Part shown: piece by piece, positions 1 to 8,704 of the stretch
Layout: every line of letters begins with the position of its first letter
Numbering within the stretch: the first letter of the stretch is position 1
Translations under genes and position numbers: made by a program
Origin: Metabacillus sp. FJAT-52054
GTDB taxonomy: Bacteria > Bacillota > Bacilli > Bacillales > Bacillaceae
Direction: 5' to 3'
NCBI RefSeq assembly: GCF_037201815.1
Contig: NZ_CP147407.1
Location: 3,914,723-3,978,722 of the forward strand
Length of the DNA: 64,000 bases
The notes under the pieces: generated by a model
What the model saw: the letters and a program-made list of their open reading frames with translations, nothing else
The model's database searches: none
What the model was told of the DNA's origin: nothing

Positions 1-9
1 AGCCGGTTA

Positions 10-35
10 GTTTTTGCAGCTGCTTAATCGGGTAA
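10..35 (+). promoter_or_regulatory. Putative sigma-B promoter of the 17M-like stress gene
   Basis: GTTTTT (10-15), a 14-base spacer and GGGTAA (30-35) resemble the Bacillus sigma-B consensus GTTTAA-N12/15-GGGTAT. The predicted start of transcription would be about 30 bases before the gene at 72. General-stress proteins of this family are known sigma-B targets in B. subtilis, so motif and gene agree; the assignment is inferred from the motif alone. Confidence 0.55.
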
Positions 36-71
36 AGGTTGATATTACAAAGTCTTGGGGAGGAAATAAGC

Positions 72-395
72 ATGAAATTATTTGTTGTGGAAAACGGTGT
101 TCAGGCCATTGAGAAAGTGAAGAACCTGGAAGAACAAGGCATCAGCAAAAATTCCATTTTTTTATTCGCTCAGGATGAAGATCGGTCAAAGCACCTGACA
201 GAAAACACAAATACGAGCAAAATGAATACACTCGATAAGGGCTTATTCAATACAATGGCGAATGCATTCCGATCAAGAACAGAGGAATTGACCTCTAAAA
301 TGGCTGCTCTCGGAGTGAGCCAAAATGAAGCTATAAAATTTGAGGAAGAGCTTGCAAACGGACGAATTGTGATCCTTGCGAAGGAAAAGGACTAA
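72..395 (+). CDS. General stress protein 17M-like (YflT domain) protein
   Basis: A 107-residue soluble protein beginning MKLFVVENGVQA, with the 17M/YflT-type fold: an N-terminal beta strand, an IEKVKNLEEQG helix, then an acidic helix-rich C-terminal half. The family is induced by general stress in bacilli; its biochemical role is unknown. I chose the ATG at 72 over an earlier in-frame start because GGGGAGG at 57-63 is correctly spaced before it. A sigma-B-like promoter precedes it and a strong hairpin follows. It faces two GlsB/YeaQ genes, another stress family, so this end looks like a stress cluster. Confidence 0.85.
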   Translation: MKLFVVENGVQAIEKVKNLEEQGISKNSIFLFAQDEDRSKHLTENTNTSKMNTLDKGLFNTMANAFRSRTEELTSKMAALGVSQNEAIKFEEELANGRIVILAKEKD

Positions 396-413
396 TTTAT
401 TTTGCATACAAAA

Positions 414-443
414 GAAGACTAACCCTTTACCGGGTTAGTCTTC
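414..443. terminator. Bidirectional hairpin terminator
   Basis: A perfect 12-bp inverted repeat (GAAGACTAACCC at 414-425 with GGGTTAGTCTTC at 432-443) sits between the convergent genes ending at 395 and 477. It lacks a long T run, but its position suggests it serves both strands. Confidence 0.7.
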
Positions 444-476
444 CAATTAGAATTCCTGCTATGCAAAATCCTTCTA

Positions 477-746
477 TTAATGATTGTGAGCTCTTCTTGA
501 ACCGCCCATCTTTCTCATAACGAGCTGTACGATGAATACAACGATGGCTGCACCAATAATGGCAGGAATGATTGCAAATCCTGCAATATCAGGACCCCAT
601 GTTCCAAATAGACCGTGACCTAACCAAGCGCCTGCAAAACCAGCGATAATTGAACCGATAATTCCTCCAGGCATAGAGCCTTTCACTAGAAGGTCTCCGA
701 TCCACCCGATTACTAATGCTACAATGATTGATACGATAAAGTTCAT
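477..746 (-). CDS. GlsB/YeaQ/YmgE family stress-response membrane protein
   Basis: An 89-residue, very hydrophobic protein with three membrane segments (about 4-20, 28-46 and 54-76), the GWIGDLLVKGSMPGGIIGSIIAG block typical of the transglycosylase-associated (GlsB/YeaQ) family, and a basic tail. These small integral membrane proteins are stress-induced in many bacteria and of unknown mechanism; B. subtilis YwzA belongs here and sits near galT, as this gene does. AAAGGAGTG precedes the ATG. A close paralogue is at 1111-1368, so this is a local duplication. Confidence 0.88.
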   Translation of the reverse strand: MNFIVSIIVALVIGWIGDLLVKGSMPGGIIGSIIAGFAGAWLGHGLFGTWGPDIAGFAIIPAIIGAAIVVFIVQLVMRKMGGSRRAHNH

Positions 747-892
747 AAGATTGACACTCCTTTAGGTTTTATTACTCTATAGATTCCTCATAAATACTAC
801 TTTAAAACCTATTAAACCTTGAATTTCGCATAAATGGTTCTAAATACCTCATCCATATTCCTTATATTACCTTTCCGTAGTTTGAAAGATTC

Positions 893-956
893 AAAAAAAA
901 GGACTTGAATAATCAAGCTATTAATAAGAAGAACAATTGCGAAGTCCGCTTTTTTT
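893..956. other. Gene-free gap with a long-loop inverted repeat
   Basis: Between the two GlsB/YeaQ genes (747-1054) I find no credible gene. The only structure is an A8 run plus GGACTT at 893-906 facing AAGTCC-GC-T7 at 942-956, with a 35-base loop. It could be a degenerate terminator or the relic of a lost small gene. Confidence 0.3.
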
Positions 957-1054
957 CATACCGGGGAAGAGTTTATAGAAAAGGATGATGTAACTGGGGG
1001 TCTACGACTCACTAAATTCACTTCCTTTTTAGAAACGCTCCATCATTAAATTCA

Positions 1055-1087
1055 TAAAAAAAGACCAACCCTCTGACGGATTAGTCT
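1055..1087 (-). terminator. Rho-independent terminator of the second GlsB/YeaQ gene
   Basis: On the minus strand AGACTAATCC pairs with GGGTTGGTCT (10 bp, two G-U pairs), followed by seven or more T, 24 bases past the stop at 1111. Confidence 0.75.
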
Positions 1088-1110
1088 ATCAGCTTGCATA
1101 TTCAGCTCGT

Positions 1111-1368
1111 TTACAATGGTCCTCTTCTGGTTGCTCTAATGATTAAACCAGTCAGGAATACAACAATCGCTGCTCCAATGATTGCCGGAATAATGTAAAA
1201 CCCTGCAATTTCCGGGCCCCACCTCCCCAGCAGAGCACTGCCGAGCCATGCGCCAGCAAAGCCGGCGATGATGGAACCGATGATGCCGCCGGGCATGGTG
1301 TTTTTAACAAGCAAGTCACCAATCCAGCCAATCACTAATGCCACTAATATAGAAACGATGAGGTTCAT
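1111..1368 (-). CDS. GlsB/YeaQ/YmgE family stress-response membrane protein (paralogue)
   Basis: An 85-residue paralogue of the gene at 477-746: same MNLIVSILVALVIGWIGDLL start and same MPGGIIGSIIAGFAGAWLG core, with a different, basic C terminus (RATRRGPL). Three membrane segments are predicted by eye. A longer frame upstream exists, but GGAGGTG lies at the right distance before the ATG at 1368, so I use that start. Function as for the family: a stress-related inner-membrane protein of unknown mechanism. Confidence 0.88.
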   Translation of the reverse strand: MNLIVSILVALVIGWIGDLLVKNTMPGGIIGSIIAGFAGAWLGSALLGRWGPEIAGFYIIPAIIGAAIVVFLTGLIIRATRRGPL

Positions 1369-1470
1369 AATTTGTTCACACCTCCAGATTCTCTTACTCT
1401 TTATTCTTACTCCGTATAATCCTTGTTCATTCGGTTTATATAATAAACAGGCTATACTGCCCATATAAAA

Positions 1471-1502
1471 AAGAGCCGCTCCTGCAGCAGAAGCGGCTCT
1501 TT
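1471..1502. terminator. Terminator of the gal/bga operon
   Basis: AAGAGCCGCT at 1471-1480 pairs with AGCGGCTCTT ending at 1502. A T run on the minus strand follows, ending the operon whose last stop is at 1505. The T run on the plus strand makes it potentially bidirectional. Confidence 0.85.
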
Positions 1503-1504
1503 TT

Positions 1505-3499
1505 TTATTCTTTTTTTAGCAATATAGACGCAAGCGGTGCCAATTTTAACGCGCCTTTTATTTTTTGATTCGTTGCACAATCGATATAATTTCCTTCAGG
1601 AAGGGCGATTTCCGCCGGACGATCAACGGAGTGGTTCATGGCACTCAGGAATTTTTCGCGGCGAACCACTTCCACTCCATTTTGCGTTTCGATTATTTCT
1701 GCTCCAGCCTCTTGGAAAATTTCTTTGTAAAGGGCTGTCAGCATGGTTTCTTCAAGGGCGGTACCGATATAATAAACCGTTCCTTTTCCGTACTTGTTTT
1801 TCGTCACAGCAGCTGTACCTTTATAGAAGCAATCATCATATTCAGCCAGCACTTCTGCTGTCACCGGATCAATCAGGTCACACCATACCGTCGCAGCGGA
1901 CTCTAATCCGCTAAGACTTCCTTTTACCCCATTCACCTTATTTTGCTGGCCTGTTTGCAGGGATTCATATTCGTTAATCGTAATCCCGGTCATTTCCGTC
2001 AGCTCTCCAGGCAGGGTTTGGCCTGTAACGAAATTGTTCGGTTTTTTTACACCTGAACGGTAGCTGAATACGACGGTTCCTCCGTTTTCTGCATAGCGCT
2101 TCAGTTTTTCAGTGAAAATCGGATTCTCAAGGAAATAGATTGGGACAAATACAACCTTGTATCCTTCAAGACTGCTGCGGCTGTTTACCGCATCGGTCGC
2201 TACGTTGAGCTTGTGTGCAGGCGTATAATGCCTCAGCAGCTCCTGCCGGTGGGAGAACGCGCTGCTTTGCGGCTGAATGTTCCACGCCCAGGCATTTTCT
2301 GTATCATAGTAAACCGCTGCCTGCGCTTCATATTTTGAAGCGATCCAGTCGTCGCCGTGTTCCTTCAGCGAGTCAATGACTTCCTTTACTTCGTTGTATT
2401 TTCGTTTAGGAATGCCATCATGATCGAGAATTCCGTGGCAAAATTCCTCTGTTCCAAAATGGGCTGCGCGCCACCTGAAATAAACAATCGCTTCTGCTCC
2501 TCTTGAGATTGCCTGGTAGGTCCATAGCTTAATATGGCCAGGTCTCGGTAGGTAGCCGATTTTACTCCAGCCCTGTGCACCGGACAGCTCTTCCATTACC
2601 CAGTAGCCTTTCCCGTTTTTCGTTCCCCGGCACAGATCGTGCTGATGGGCAATGGCTGAGGGAGACACCGGTTCTGCGAGTCCGCCCCAAACAGGGTAGT
2701 TGTCGTACGAAACATAATCTAAATCCTCAGCCATATCCCATTGATTAATCGCTTGATCCGTATACACGAAGTTATGGGTTAAAAACTGATCGTCACGGAT
2801 ATTTTCTCGTAAACAATCTGTTTGAAGCTTGTTGTAGCTCGTGTATGCATCAGCGCAAAAGCGGTCAAAATCCAGCAGGAGGCTTGGGTTATGTTCCTGG
2901 AGAACCTTGCGCGGAACCGGAATTTGAGACCAGTCTGTGTATGTTTGACTCCAGAAAACAGTGCCCCAGTTTTCGTTCAGCTGATCCAGCGTTCCGTATT
3001 TTTTCTCAAGCCACGCCTGGAAGGATTGACGGTCTTCCTCTCCATAGCTGCGGTCCGATTTTTCATGTCCGTATTCGTTGTCAGTCTGCCACCCGATGAT
3101 GTCCGGATGCTGCCCGTAGTGCATTGCCATCTCGGTAACAATCTTCTTTGTGTATTCATGGAAAATCCGGCTGTTCACCGTGTAATGTCTTCTTGCACCA
3201 AAGGAAATCTGAACCCCGTTCTCATCTGTCGGCAAAATTTCGGGGTGCTTTTGAATGAGCCATGCCGGCGGTGTCGCAGTCGGTGTACCGAGGACCACTT
3301 TAATTCCATTTTCAGTCAGCAGCTTTATTGCACGGTCATAAAGGGAAAAATCATAGCGTCCTTCCTCAGGCTCCATCAGCTGCCAGCCAAATTCCGCGAT
3401 TCTTACGACGTTGACGCCAAGCTCCTTCATGAGCGTAACATCCTCAGGCCATCTTGATTCTGGCCACTGCTCAGGGTAGTAATCCACTCCGATATACAT
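1505..3499 (-). CDS. Beta-galactosidase, glycoside hydrolase family 42
   Basis: A 664-residue cytoplasmic enzyme that releases galactose from beta-galactosides. The N-terminal TIM barrel has the GH42 signatures: YYPEQWP near residue 8, the acid/base Glu142 in QTDNEYG, and the nucleophile Glu303 in VMEELSGAQGW. The beta-galactosidase trimerisation domain and a small C-terminal beta domain follow; length is normal for the family (about 660-690). No signal peptide is present, so the substrate must be imported. It is the last gene of galK-galE-galT-bga, 20 bases after galT, behind GGAGTG. The operon converts the released galactose by the Leloir pathway. The natural substrate (lactose or galactan oligosaccharides) cannot be told from sequence; no galactanase is nearby. 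Confidence 0.95.
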   Translation of the reverse strand: MYIGVDYYPEQWPESRWPEDVTLMKELGVNVVRIAEFGWQLMEPEEGRYDFSLYDRAIKLLTENGIKVVLGTPTATPPAWLIQKHPEILPTDENGVQISFGARRHYTVNSRIFHEYTKKIVTEMAMHYGQHPDIIGWQTDNEYGHEKSDRSYGEEDRQSFQAWLEKKYGTLDQLNENWGTVFWSQTYTDWSQIPVPRKVLQEHNPSLLLDFDRFCADAYTSYNKLQTDCLRENIRDDQFLTHNFVYTDQAINQWDMAEDLDYVSYDNYPVWGGLAEPVSPSAIAHQHDLCRGTKNGKGYWVMEELSGAQGWSKIGYLPRPGHIKLWTYQAISRGAEAIVYFRWRAAHFGTEEFCHGILDHDGIPKRKYNEVKEVIDSLKEHGDDWIASKYEAQAAVYYDTENAWAWNIQPQSSAFSHRQELLRHYTPAHKLNVATDAVNSRSSLEGYKVVFVPIYFLENPIFTEKLKRYAENGGTVVFSYRSGVKKPNNFVTGQTLPGELTEMTGITINEYESLQTGQQNKVNGVKGSLSGLESAATVWCDLIDPVTAEVLAEYDDCFYKGTAAVTKNKYGKGTVYYIGTALEETMLTALYKEIFQEAGAEIIETQNGVEVVRREKFLSAMNHSVDRPAEIALPEGNYIDCATNQKIKGALKLAPLASILLKKE

Positions 3500-3519
3500 G
3501 CTCCAACACTCCAGTCTGC

Positions 3520-5055
3520 TTATAGTAGGACGGGAACTCCCCCCGCTTTTTCAATAAAGGCTGTGAATGCAGCCATTCCTTTTTCATTCCGCTTGAAAAC
3601 ACCCGCGTGCTCGAGGATGACAGCGAAAACTCTGCCTAATTCCTCCTGCAGAACCGCATAGCTGTTATCGCTTGTCACGCTGCAGCGCTCCTTTATTTCC
3701 AGAGCCCATTCAAGGTGCTGGTTGAGTTCCGGATGCTGAGCGATTTGCTCTGCTGCGAGTTCAGATGGCAGCAGCTCAGCCAGCTTCTGCATTTCCTCCG
3801 TCAGCCTGCCCGGCAGAACAGCCAGCCCCATCACCTCAATCAGTCCGATGTTTTCTTTCTTAATATGATGAACCTCCTGATGCGGGTGGAAGATTCCCAT
3901 TGGATGCTCGTCACTCGTCCGGTTGTTGCGGAGGACAAGATCAAGCTCAAACAGTCCTCCCCTTCGCCGTGCGATCGGTGTAATCGTATTATGCGGGTCA
4001 TCCCCCGTTGCAGCAATGACGTCAGCATCCGGATCGGAATAGCCCTTCCACTCGTTGAGCAAATATTCCGCAGCCCGGACAAGCTCCTCTTTATCCGTCC
4101 CCTGCAGCCTCAGTACAGACATCGGCCATTTGACGATTCCCGCTTTTATTCCTGGATAACTTGAGAATGTAAACATCTTTTCCACTTCCGCTTTCGCCAT
4201 CGGAAAGTCGTGACGGCCTCCCTGAAAATGGTCATGACTCAAGATCGATCCGCCGACTATCGGAAGATCTGCGTTTGAGCCTAGGAAATAATGAGGGTAT
4301 TCATCCGTGAAATCCAGGAGCCTTACAAAGGTTTCTTTCGAAATGCGCATTGGTTTGTGCTCTCCCGCTAGCACAATGCAATGCTCGTTATAGTAAACGT
4401 AAGGAGAATACTGCAAATACCATTCCTCGCGATTGAGCGCCACAGGAATAATCCGGTGATTTTGTCTGGCGGGATGATTCAGTCTACCCGCATACCCGGT
4501 ATTTTCTTTGCAGAGCAAGCATTCAGGATAGCTGCTGACCGCCAGATTTTTAGCGGCCGCAATCGCTTTTGGATCTTTTTCAGGCTTTGATAGATTAATG
4601 GTGATTTCCATTTTCCCGTACGGAGTGTCCGAGTACCAATGCTGATTTTTCGCAATCCGGTCTGTACGAATGTAATGGAGATCCTGTGAAAACTGGTAAT
4701 ACGCATCTGTAGCTGCTTCGATTCCTTCGCGGGCAGCCGTTTCCCGGAATCTGCGGATTACTTCAGACTGGGAAGGAGTCAGGCAGCCCATCAGCTTCGT
4801 ATCAAGCAAATCCCTATAGGTGACAGAGTCTGCTTCAAGCCTTCCGTTTTCTGCTGCCCAGTCAAGGATTTTCTGCAGGATGGGCACAGGGGTTTCCGGA
4901 ACCTCACCAAAGTAAGCCGCTGTTTTTTCTCCGTTCAAATCAAGTGCTTCGAAAAGCTTATTTCTGACGAGATCCACATCCCATTTTGAAACGAGCTTTT
5001 TCTCGATTCCGTATTGAAGCAGTTCCTCCAGATGAGCATAAATTGGATTTGGCAT
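3520..5055 (-). CDS. galT: UDP-glucose--hexose-1-phosphate uridylyltransferase (class II)
   Basis: A 511-residue Leloir enzyme that exchanges UMP between UDP-glucose and galactose-1-phosphate. It is the long firmicute class II form: all-helical N terminus, ECLLCKENTGYAGR and NHRIIPVALN blocks, and the active-site HDHFQGG motif near residue 280, where a histidine carries the uridylyl group. GGGAGGG precedes the ATG. It lies between galE (34 bases upstream) and the GH42 gene in one transcription unit. B. subtilis galT is beside galK; here galE is inserted between them. Confidence 0.96.
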   Translation of the reverse strand: MPNPIYAHLEELLQYGIEKKLVSKWDVDLVRNKLFEALDLNGEKTAAYFGEVPETPVPILQKILDWAAENGRLEADSVTYRDLLDTKLMGCLTPSQSEVIRRFRETAAREGIEAATDAYYQFSQDLHYIRTDRIAKNQHWYSDTPYGKMEITINLSKPEKDPKAIAAAKNLAVSSYPECLLCKENTGYAGRLNHPARQNHRIIPVALNREEWYLQYSPYVYYNEHCIVLAGEHKPMRISKETFVRLLDFTDEYPHYFLGSNADLPIVGGSILSHDHFQGGRHDFPMAKAEVEKMFTFSSYPGIKAGIVKWPMSVLRLQGTDKEELVRAAEYLLNEWKGYSDPDADVIAATGDDPHNTITPIARRRGGLFELDLVLRNNRTSDEHPMGIFHPHQEVHHIKKENIGLIEVMGLAVLPGRLTEEMQKLAELLPSELAAEQIAQHPELNQHLEWALEIKERCSVTSDNSYAVLQEELGRVFAVILEHAGVFKRNEKGMAAFTAFIEKAGGVPVLL

Positions 5056-5088
5056 GACATTCCCTCCCTATTGAATAGCTGAAGATTT

Positions 5089-6072
5089 TTAGTAGCCTTT
5101 TGGATTCTTTAAAAACCAGTTCCATGCACTCTCAATGATGGTGTGCAGATCTGCATATTTCGGCTTCCAGCCAAGCTCCTGAATCGCTTTTTCAGAGGAC
5201 GCCACAAGTCTTGCTGGATCTCCTGCCCGTCTTGGAGCAACCTCTGCCGGTATCGGATGGCCTGTTACCACGCGAGCCACATCGATGACTTCCTTCACGG
5301 AAAAACCATTCCCATTTCCGAGATTATACGTACCGCTCACAGGCTGTTTTCTTAAAGAATCAAGGGCGAGCAAATGAGCGTCAGCAAGATCGGTCACATG
5401 AATGTAGTCTCTAATGCATGTACCGTCCGGTGTAGCATAGTCATCTCCGAAAATCATGATTTTCTCGCGCTGCCCAAGCGCTACTTGAAGAATAATCGGA
5501 ATGAGGTGCGTTTCCGGCTGATGGTCTTCGCCAAGCTTTCCATCCATATGGGCACCCGCAACATTAAAGTAGCGAAGAACCATGTAATTTAATCCGTAAG
5601 CCTGCTCGGACCACTTCAGCATTTTTTCAATCGCAAGCTTCGTTTCTCCATACGGATTCGTCGGTTCCGTCGGCTCGGTTTCCTGTATCGGAATATTTTT
5701 CGCCTCTCCGTAAGCTGCTGCTGTAGAAGAGAAAACAATCTTTTTCACGCCAAATTCCTTCATAACCTTTAAAAGGGACAAAGCTCCATACACATTGTTA
5801 TCGTAATATTTCAAAGGGTCCTCAACGCTTTCTCCAACTAAAGAGTCCGCTGCAAAGTGCATAACTGCCTCAATTTCATTCTCTTCAAAAAGATTTCTTA
5901 AAAACGCTTCATCTCTCAAATCGCCTGTATAAAGCTTCGCACCGTCTAAAACCGCTTCAATGTGCCCTTTTTGCAGACTGTCTGCCACGATCACCTTTTC
6001 CCCGCGATCCAGCAGCTCTGACACTGCATGGCTTCCAATGTAACCCGCTCCGCCGCAAACTAAAATCGACAT
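5089..6072 (-). CDS. galE: UDP-glucose 4-epimerase
   Basis: A 327-residue extended SDR enzyme interconverting UDP-galactose and UDP-glucose with bound NAD. Visible features: the Rossmann motif GGAGYIG at 7-13, SSTAAAYG near 115-122 and the catalytic YGETK (Tyr141, Lys145), then an RYFNVAGA block and the C-terminal nucleotide-sugar part. Length is typical (325-340). AAGGAGGAAG precedes the ATG. Being inside the gal operon it recycles the UDP-galactose made by GalT. It may also supply UDP-galactose to surface polymers. Confidence 0.96.
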   Translation of the reverse strand: MSILVCGGAGYIGSHAVSELLDRGEKVIVADSLQKGHIEAVLDGAKLYTGDLRDEAFLRNLFEENEIEAVMHFAADSLVGESVEDPLKYYDNNVYGALSLLKVMKEFGVKKIVFSSTAAAYGEAKNIPIQETEPTEPTNPYGETKLAIEKMLKWSEQAYGLNYMVLRYFNVAGAHMDGKLGEDHQPETHLIPIILQVALGQREKIMIFGDDYATPDGTCIRDYIHVTDLADAHLLALDSLRKQPVSGTYNLGNGNGFSVKEVIDVARVVTGHPIPAEVAPRRAGDPARLVASSEKAIQELGWKPKYADLHTIIESAWNWFLKNPKGY

Positions 6073-6084
6073 GTCTCTTCCTCC

Positions 6085-7257
6085 TTAAATATGAATAATT
6101 TCTCTTGCTCCATCTCCAACTTCAACTACATAGAACTCTGGGGTAAGCCCCGTTTCTTTTTTATAGACAGCGCCTGCCTCTGAGATAAACGTCTGGACAG
6201 CTGATTTCTGAACAATGCTGACGGTGCAGCCGCCGAATCCTGCTCCGGTCATTCTGGAGCCGATTACACCCGGCAGTTTCCATGCGATTTCGACCATGGC
6301 ATCGAGTTCTTTCCCGGTTACTTCGTAGTCATCCCTTAAAGACAGATGGGAATCATTCATTAATTGTCCGAATCCCTCTTCATCGCCAGCATGGAGCTTC
6401 TTAACTGCCTGTAATGTACGAATGTTTTCAAGCACCGCATGTTTTGCTCTTTTGCGGTCTGTTTCGTTTTCAATGAGATGCTGATTTTCTTCAAATTCTT
6501 CTGCTGTTAAGTCTCCAAGTGAATGGATATCAAGCTTAGTTTGCAGATTTTTCAGTGCACGCTCGCACTCTGACCGGCGCTCATTGTATTTAGAATCTGC
6601 CAGTGTTCTTCGTTTCCCTGTATTGGAAATCACGAGAACAGAATCCTTCAGCTCAAGCGGGCTGTACTGATATTCAAGAGTCTGGCAGTTTAGCAGAACC
6701 GCCGAGTCCTTTCTGCCCATGCCGATCGCGAACTGGTCCATAATGCCGCAGCTGACTCCGATAAATTCATTTTCTGCATGCTGACTCATTTTGACAAGCT
6801 CTAATCGATCAATCGATGATCTTGTCAGCTCGTTTATCATGACAGCAGAAGCAAGTTCGATGGAAGCAGAGGAGGAAAGGCCTGCACCATTCGGGATGTT
6901 GCCGAAAAACAGAACATCCAGTCCATGAATCAGCCGGATTCCCTTCAGGCTGAACTCCTTCAGGACTCCTTTCGGATAGTTCGCCCAATCATGCTCTTCC
7001 TTATATAGGAGGTCATCCGCCTGAAATTCAATCATGCCTTTATCTTCAAAGTTCATGGAATAGAGACGCATCATCTGATCACTTCTCTCTCTAACCAAGC
7101 AATACGTCCCTACATTAAGCGCACAGGGAAAAACATGACCGCCATTATAATCCGTATGTTCACCTATTAAATTCACTCTTCCTGGAGCAAAGAAAATTCT
7201 TGGTTCTGTACCTTTGCCGAATACTTCATTAAATTGATTAATTAACTGTGTATGCAT
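6085..7257 (-). CDS. galK: Galactokinase
   Basis: A 390-residue GHMP kinase making galactose-1-phosphate from ATP and galactose. It has the galactokinase signature GRVNLIGEHTDYNGG at 26-40, the ATP-binding PNGAGLSSSAS near 122-132, the catalytic Asp174 in CGIMDQFA and GSRMTGAGFGG at 333-343. It is the promoter-proximal gene of the galK-galE-galT-bga operon. A clean sigma-A promoter and a cre-like palindrome lie just upstream, with an AraC-family gene diverging. GGTGGGTGA is the probable ribosome-binding site. Confidence 0.97.
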   Translation of the reverse strand: MHTQLINQFNEVFGKGTEPRIFFAPGRVNLIGEHTDYNGGHVFPCALNVGTYCLVRERSDQMMRLYSMNFEDKGMIEFQADDLLYKEEHDWANYPKGVLKEFSLKGIRLIHGLDVLFFGNIPNGAGLSSSASIELASAVMINELTRSSIDRLELVKMSQHAENEFIGVSCGIMDQFAIGMGRKDSAVLLNCQTLEYQYSPLELKDSVLVISNTGKRRTLADSKYNERRSECERALKNLQTKLDIHSLGDLTAEEFEENQHLIENETDRKRAKHAVLENIRTLQAVKKLHAGDEEGFGQLMNDSHLSLRDDYEVTGKELDAMVEIAWKLPGVIGSRMTGAGFGGCTVSIVQKSAVQTFISEAGAVYKKETGLTPEFYVVEVGDGAREIIHI

Positions 7258-7293
7258 ACGTCACCCACCTGACATTCTATAAAAGTTATTCAT

Positions 7294-7307
7294 TGAAAAC
7301 GTATTCA
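7294..7307. promoter_or_regulatory. cre-like operator in the gal promoter
   Basis: TGAAAACGTATTCA matches the CcpA consensus TGWNANCGNTNWCA at all but one position and is the centre of a 16-bp near-palindrome. It begins about 12 bases past the galK -10 box, where CcpA binding would block transcription. A LacI-type regulator is an alternative binder. Confidence 0.6.
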
Positions 7308-7319
7308 ATATCTACTTTC

Positions 7320-7348
7320 ATTGTAGAGGTGTGAACAGGGGATGACAA
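7320..7348 (-). promoter_or_regulatory. Sigma-A promoter of galK-galE-galT-bga
   Basis: On the minus strand TTGTCA (7343-7348), a 17-base spacer and TACAAT (7320-7325), about 62 bases before the galK ATG. The strong match suggests the promoter is mainly controlled by repression at the adjacent cre-like site, with or without help from the divergent AraC protein. Confidence 0.75.
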
Positions 7349-7491
7349 TGGTAAAATAGTTAAGAACTTAAGGTATTTTTTTGCTTGCGGGGAATCCTGT
7401 TGCTTCGTATGGCTTCAACGCATATTTGACTTTTGCGTCATAATCATTCAATCCATAAAACAATCTTTTTTTGCTTGGAGGGGGATCTATT

Positions 7492-8373
7492 ATGTCAGAT
7501 TCACAGTACGGAGCGGTCGCCTTCCGCTTTAAAGAGGAGTCAATCAATCATCTTGCTCAGCTCTGGTCAGTCGGGTGGGACTTGCAGTCATCTCCGATTT
7601 ATTCCTGGAGCGGTACAGAGCGCAAGGATCTTGGCAAGGTCATTTTTCAGGTCACCTTATCCGGCTATGGGGAAATTCAAATAGATGGCAGGACGCATCG
7701 TGTTCAGCCCGGTCAGGCTTTTATTGTAAAAAGCCCGAGTGATTACCGTTATTATTTGCCTGAAACAAGCGAAAAGTGGGAGTTTATGTATGTAACGCTT
7801 TTTGGCAAGGAAGCGGATCGCTGCTTCGAACACATTAAGGAAAAAACGAACCAGGTCATCCGGTTTCATCCTGAATCTGTTCCAGTCAAGCTTGTTAAAC
7901 AGATCTATGATGAAGCCAACAGCAAAAATATAACGTCCGCTTATAAAGGCTCAAGTCTTGCTTATCAATTCATAATGGAGCTTTACGAATATGTATCTGC
8001 GATGGACAGGGAAATGGAAGACTGGCCTGAAAGCATAGTCAGTGCTGTCCTGTTTGCCAGACATTCGTACCACAATCCCATCGGTCCTGATGAAATGGCG
8101 GATGCATCCGGGCTCTCCCGTTACCATTTCACAAGAATCTTTAAGAAAAATACAGGTCTCACACCGATTCAGTATTTAACGAATATCCGCATTGCAAAGG
8201 CGCTTGAGCTTCTTTCCCACACCAAATATACAATTGAGGAAATTGCTGTACTAGTAGGCTATACGAACGCAAATTATTTAAATAAGGTGTGCCGGAAAGT
8301 TACAGGTAAATCCCCAGGACAGCTCAGAAAAGAAAAAGCCGGGTGGCAGCAGGATAAATTCATTCAGGAATAG
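7492..8373 (+). CDS. AraC family transcriptional regulator, probably of the galactoside genes
   Basis: A 293-residue protein with an N-terminal sugar-binding cupin (about residues 15-150; includes a VQPGQAFIVKSPSDYRYY stretch) and a C-terminal pair of helix-turn-helix motifs (SGLSRYHFTRIFKKNTG, then TIEEIAVLVGYTNANYLNKV). I use the ATG at 7492 because GGAGGGGG at 7477-7484 is well placed; a TTG upstream overlaps that site. It diverges from galK and shares its intergenic region, so control of the gal operon is the natural inference. The ligand is not known. Confidence 0.85.
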   Translation: MSDSQYGAVAFRFKEESINHLAQLWSVGWDLQSSPIYSWSGTERKDLGKVIFQVTLSGYGEIQIDGRTHRVQPGQAFIVKSPSDYRYYLPETSEKWEFMYVTLFGKEADRCFEHIKEKTNQVIRFHPESVPVKLVKQIYDEANSKNITSAYKGSSLAYQFIMELYEYVSAMDREMEDWPESIVSAVLFARHSYHNPIGPDEMADASGLSRYHFTRIFKKNTGLTPIQYLTNIRIAKALELLSHTKYTIEEIAVLVGYTNANYLNKVCRKVTGKSPGQLRKEKAGWQQDKFIQE

Positions 8374-8375
8374 AC

Positions 8376-8609
8376 TTACGCATCAATTTCAATCGTCAGC
8401 GAACCCTTTGAGTGGACAATTTTCATGCTGGTCCCAGGCGTCATAATATTTTCAAAAATATCCTTGGCCGTTTGAAGAGCAAGCTCCATCCGTTCCGCTT
8501 TCTCCGCTTCTTCTTCGTTCAATTCACTTTGACGAAGGGCGGAAAGCACTTGCTCGTGGTCTTTCTCCAAACGCTCATAAATTTCATCGTATAAGGCTTG
8601 AATTTTCAT
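8376..8609 (-). CDS. Small hypothetical helical protein
   Basis: 77 residues, charged (ALYDEIYERLEKDHEQVL, then a Glu-rich helix), ending in a short beta-like KIVHSKGSLTIEIDA. I do not recognise the family. I chose the internal ATG at 8609 because AGGTGAG precedes it and a TATAAT on the minus strand (8643-8648) would start transcription just before it; the earlier ATG has no ribosome-binding site. It stops 3 bases from the convergent AraC stop. Two alpha helices with heptad character suggest a small coiled-coil protein. Confidence 0.6.
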   Translation of the reverse strand: MKIQALYDEIYERLEKDHEQVLSALRQSELNEEEAEKAERMELALQTAKDIFENIMTPGTSMKIVHSKGSLTIEIDA

Positions 8610-8665
8610 CGCGCTCACCTGCTTCTCATCCATTTGTGGCCTATTATATCATGATTTAGAGGACG

Positions 8666-8695
8666 AAAAAAAACCGCCGGACCCATGTCCGGCGG
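8666..8695 (-). terminator. Terminator of the sodium:solute symporter gene
   Basis: A perfect 9-bp stem, CCGCCGGAC/GTCCGGCGG (8674-8695), with the A run at 8666-8673 giving T8 on the minus strand, ten bases past the stop at 8705. Confidence 0.9.
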
Positions 8696-8704
8696 CACTC
8701 CTCG

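Noticed and set aside
2822-3457. 211-codon plus-strand frame inside the beta-galactosidase gene
   Set aside because: Antisense shadow of a clearly coding GH42 frame with catalytic motifs.
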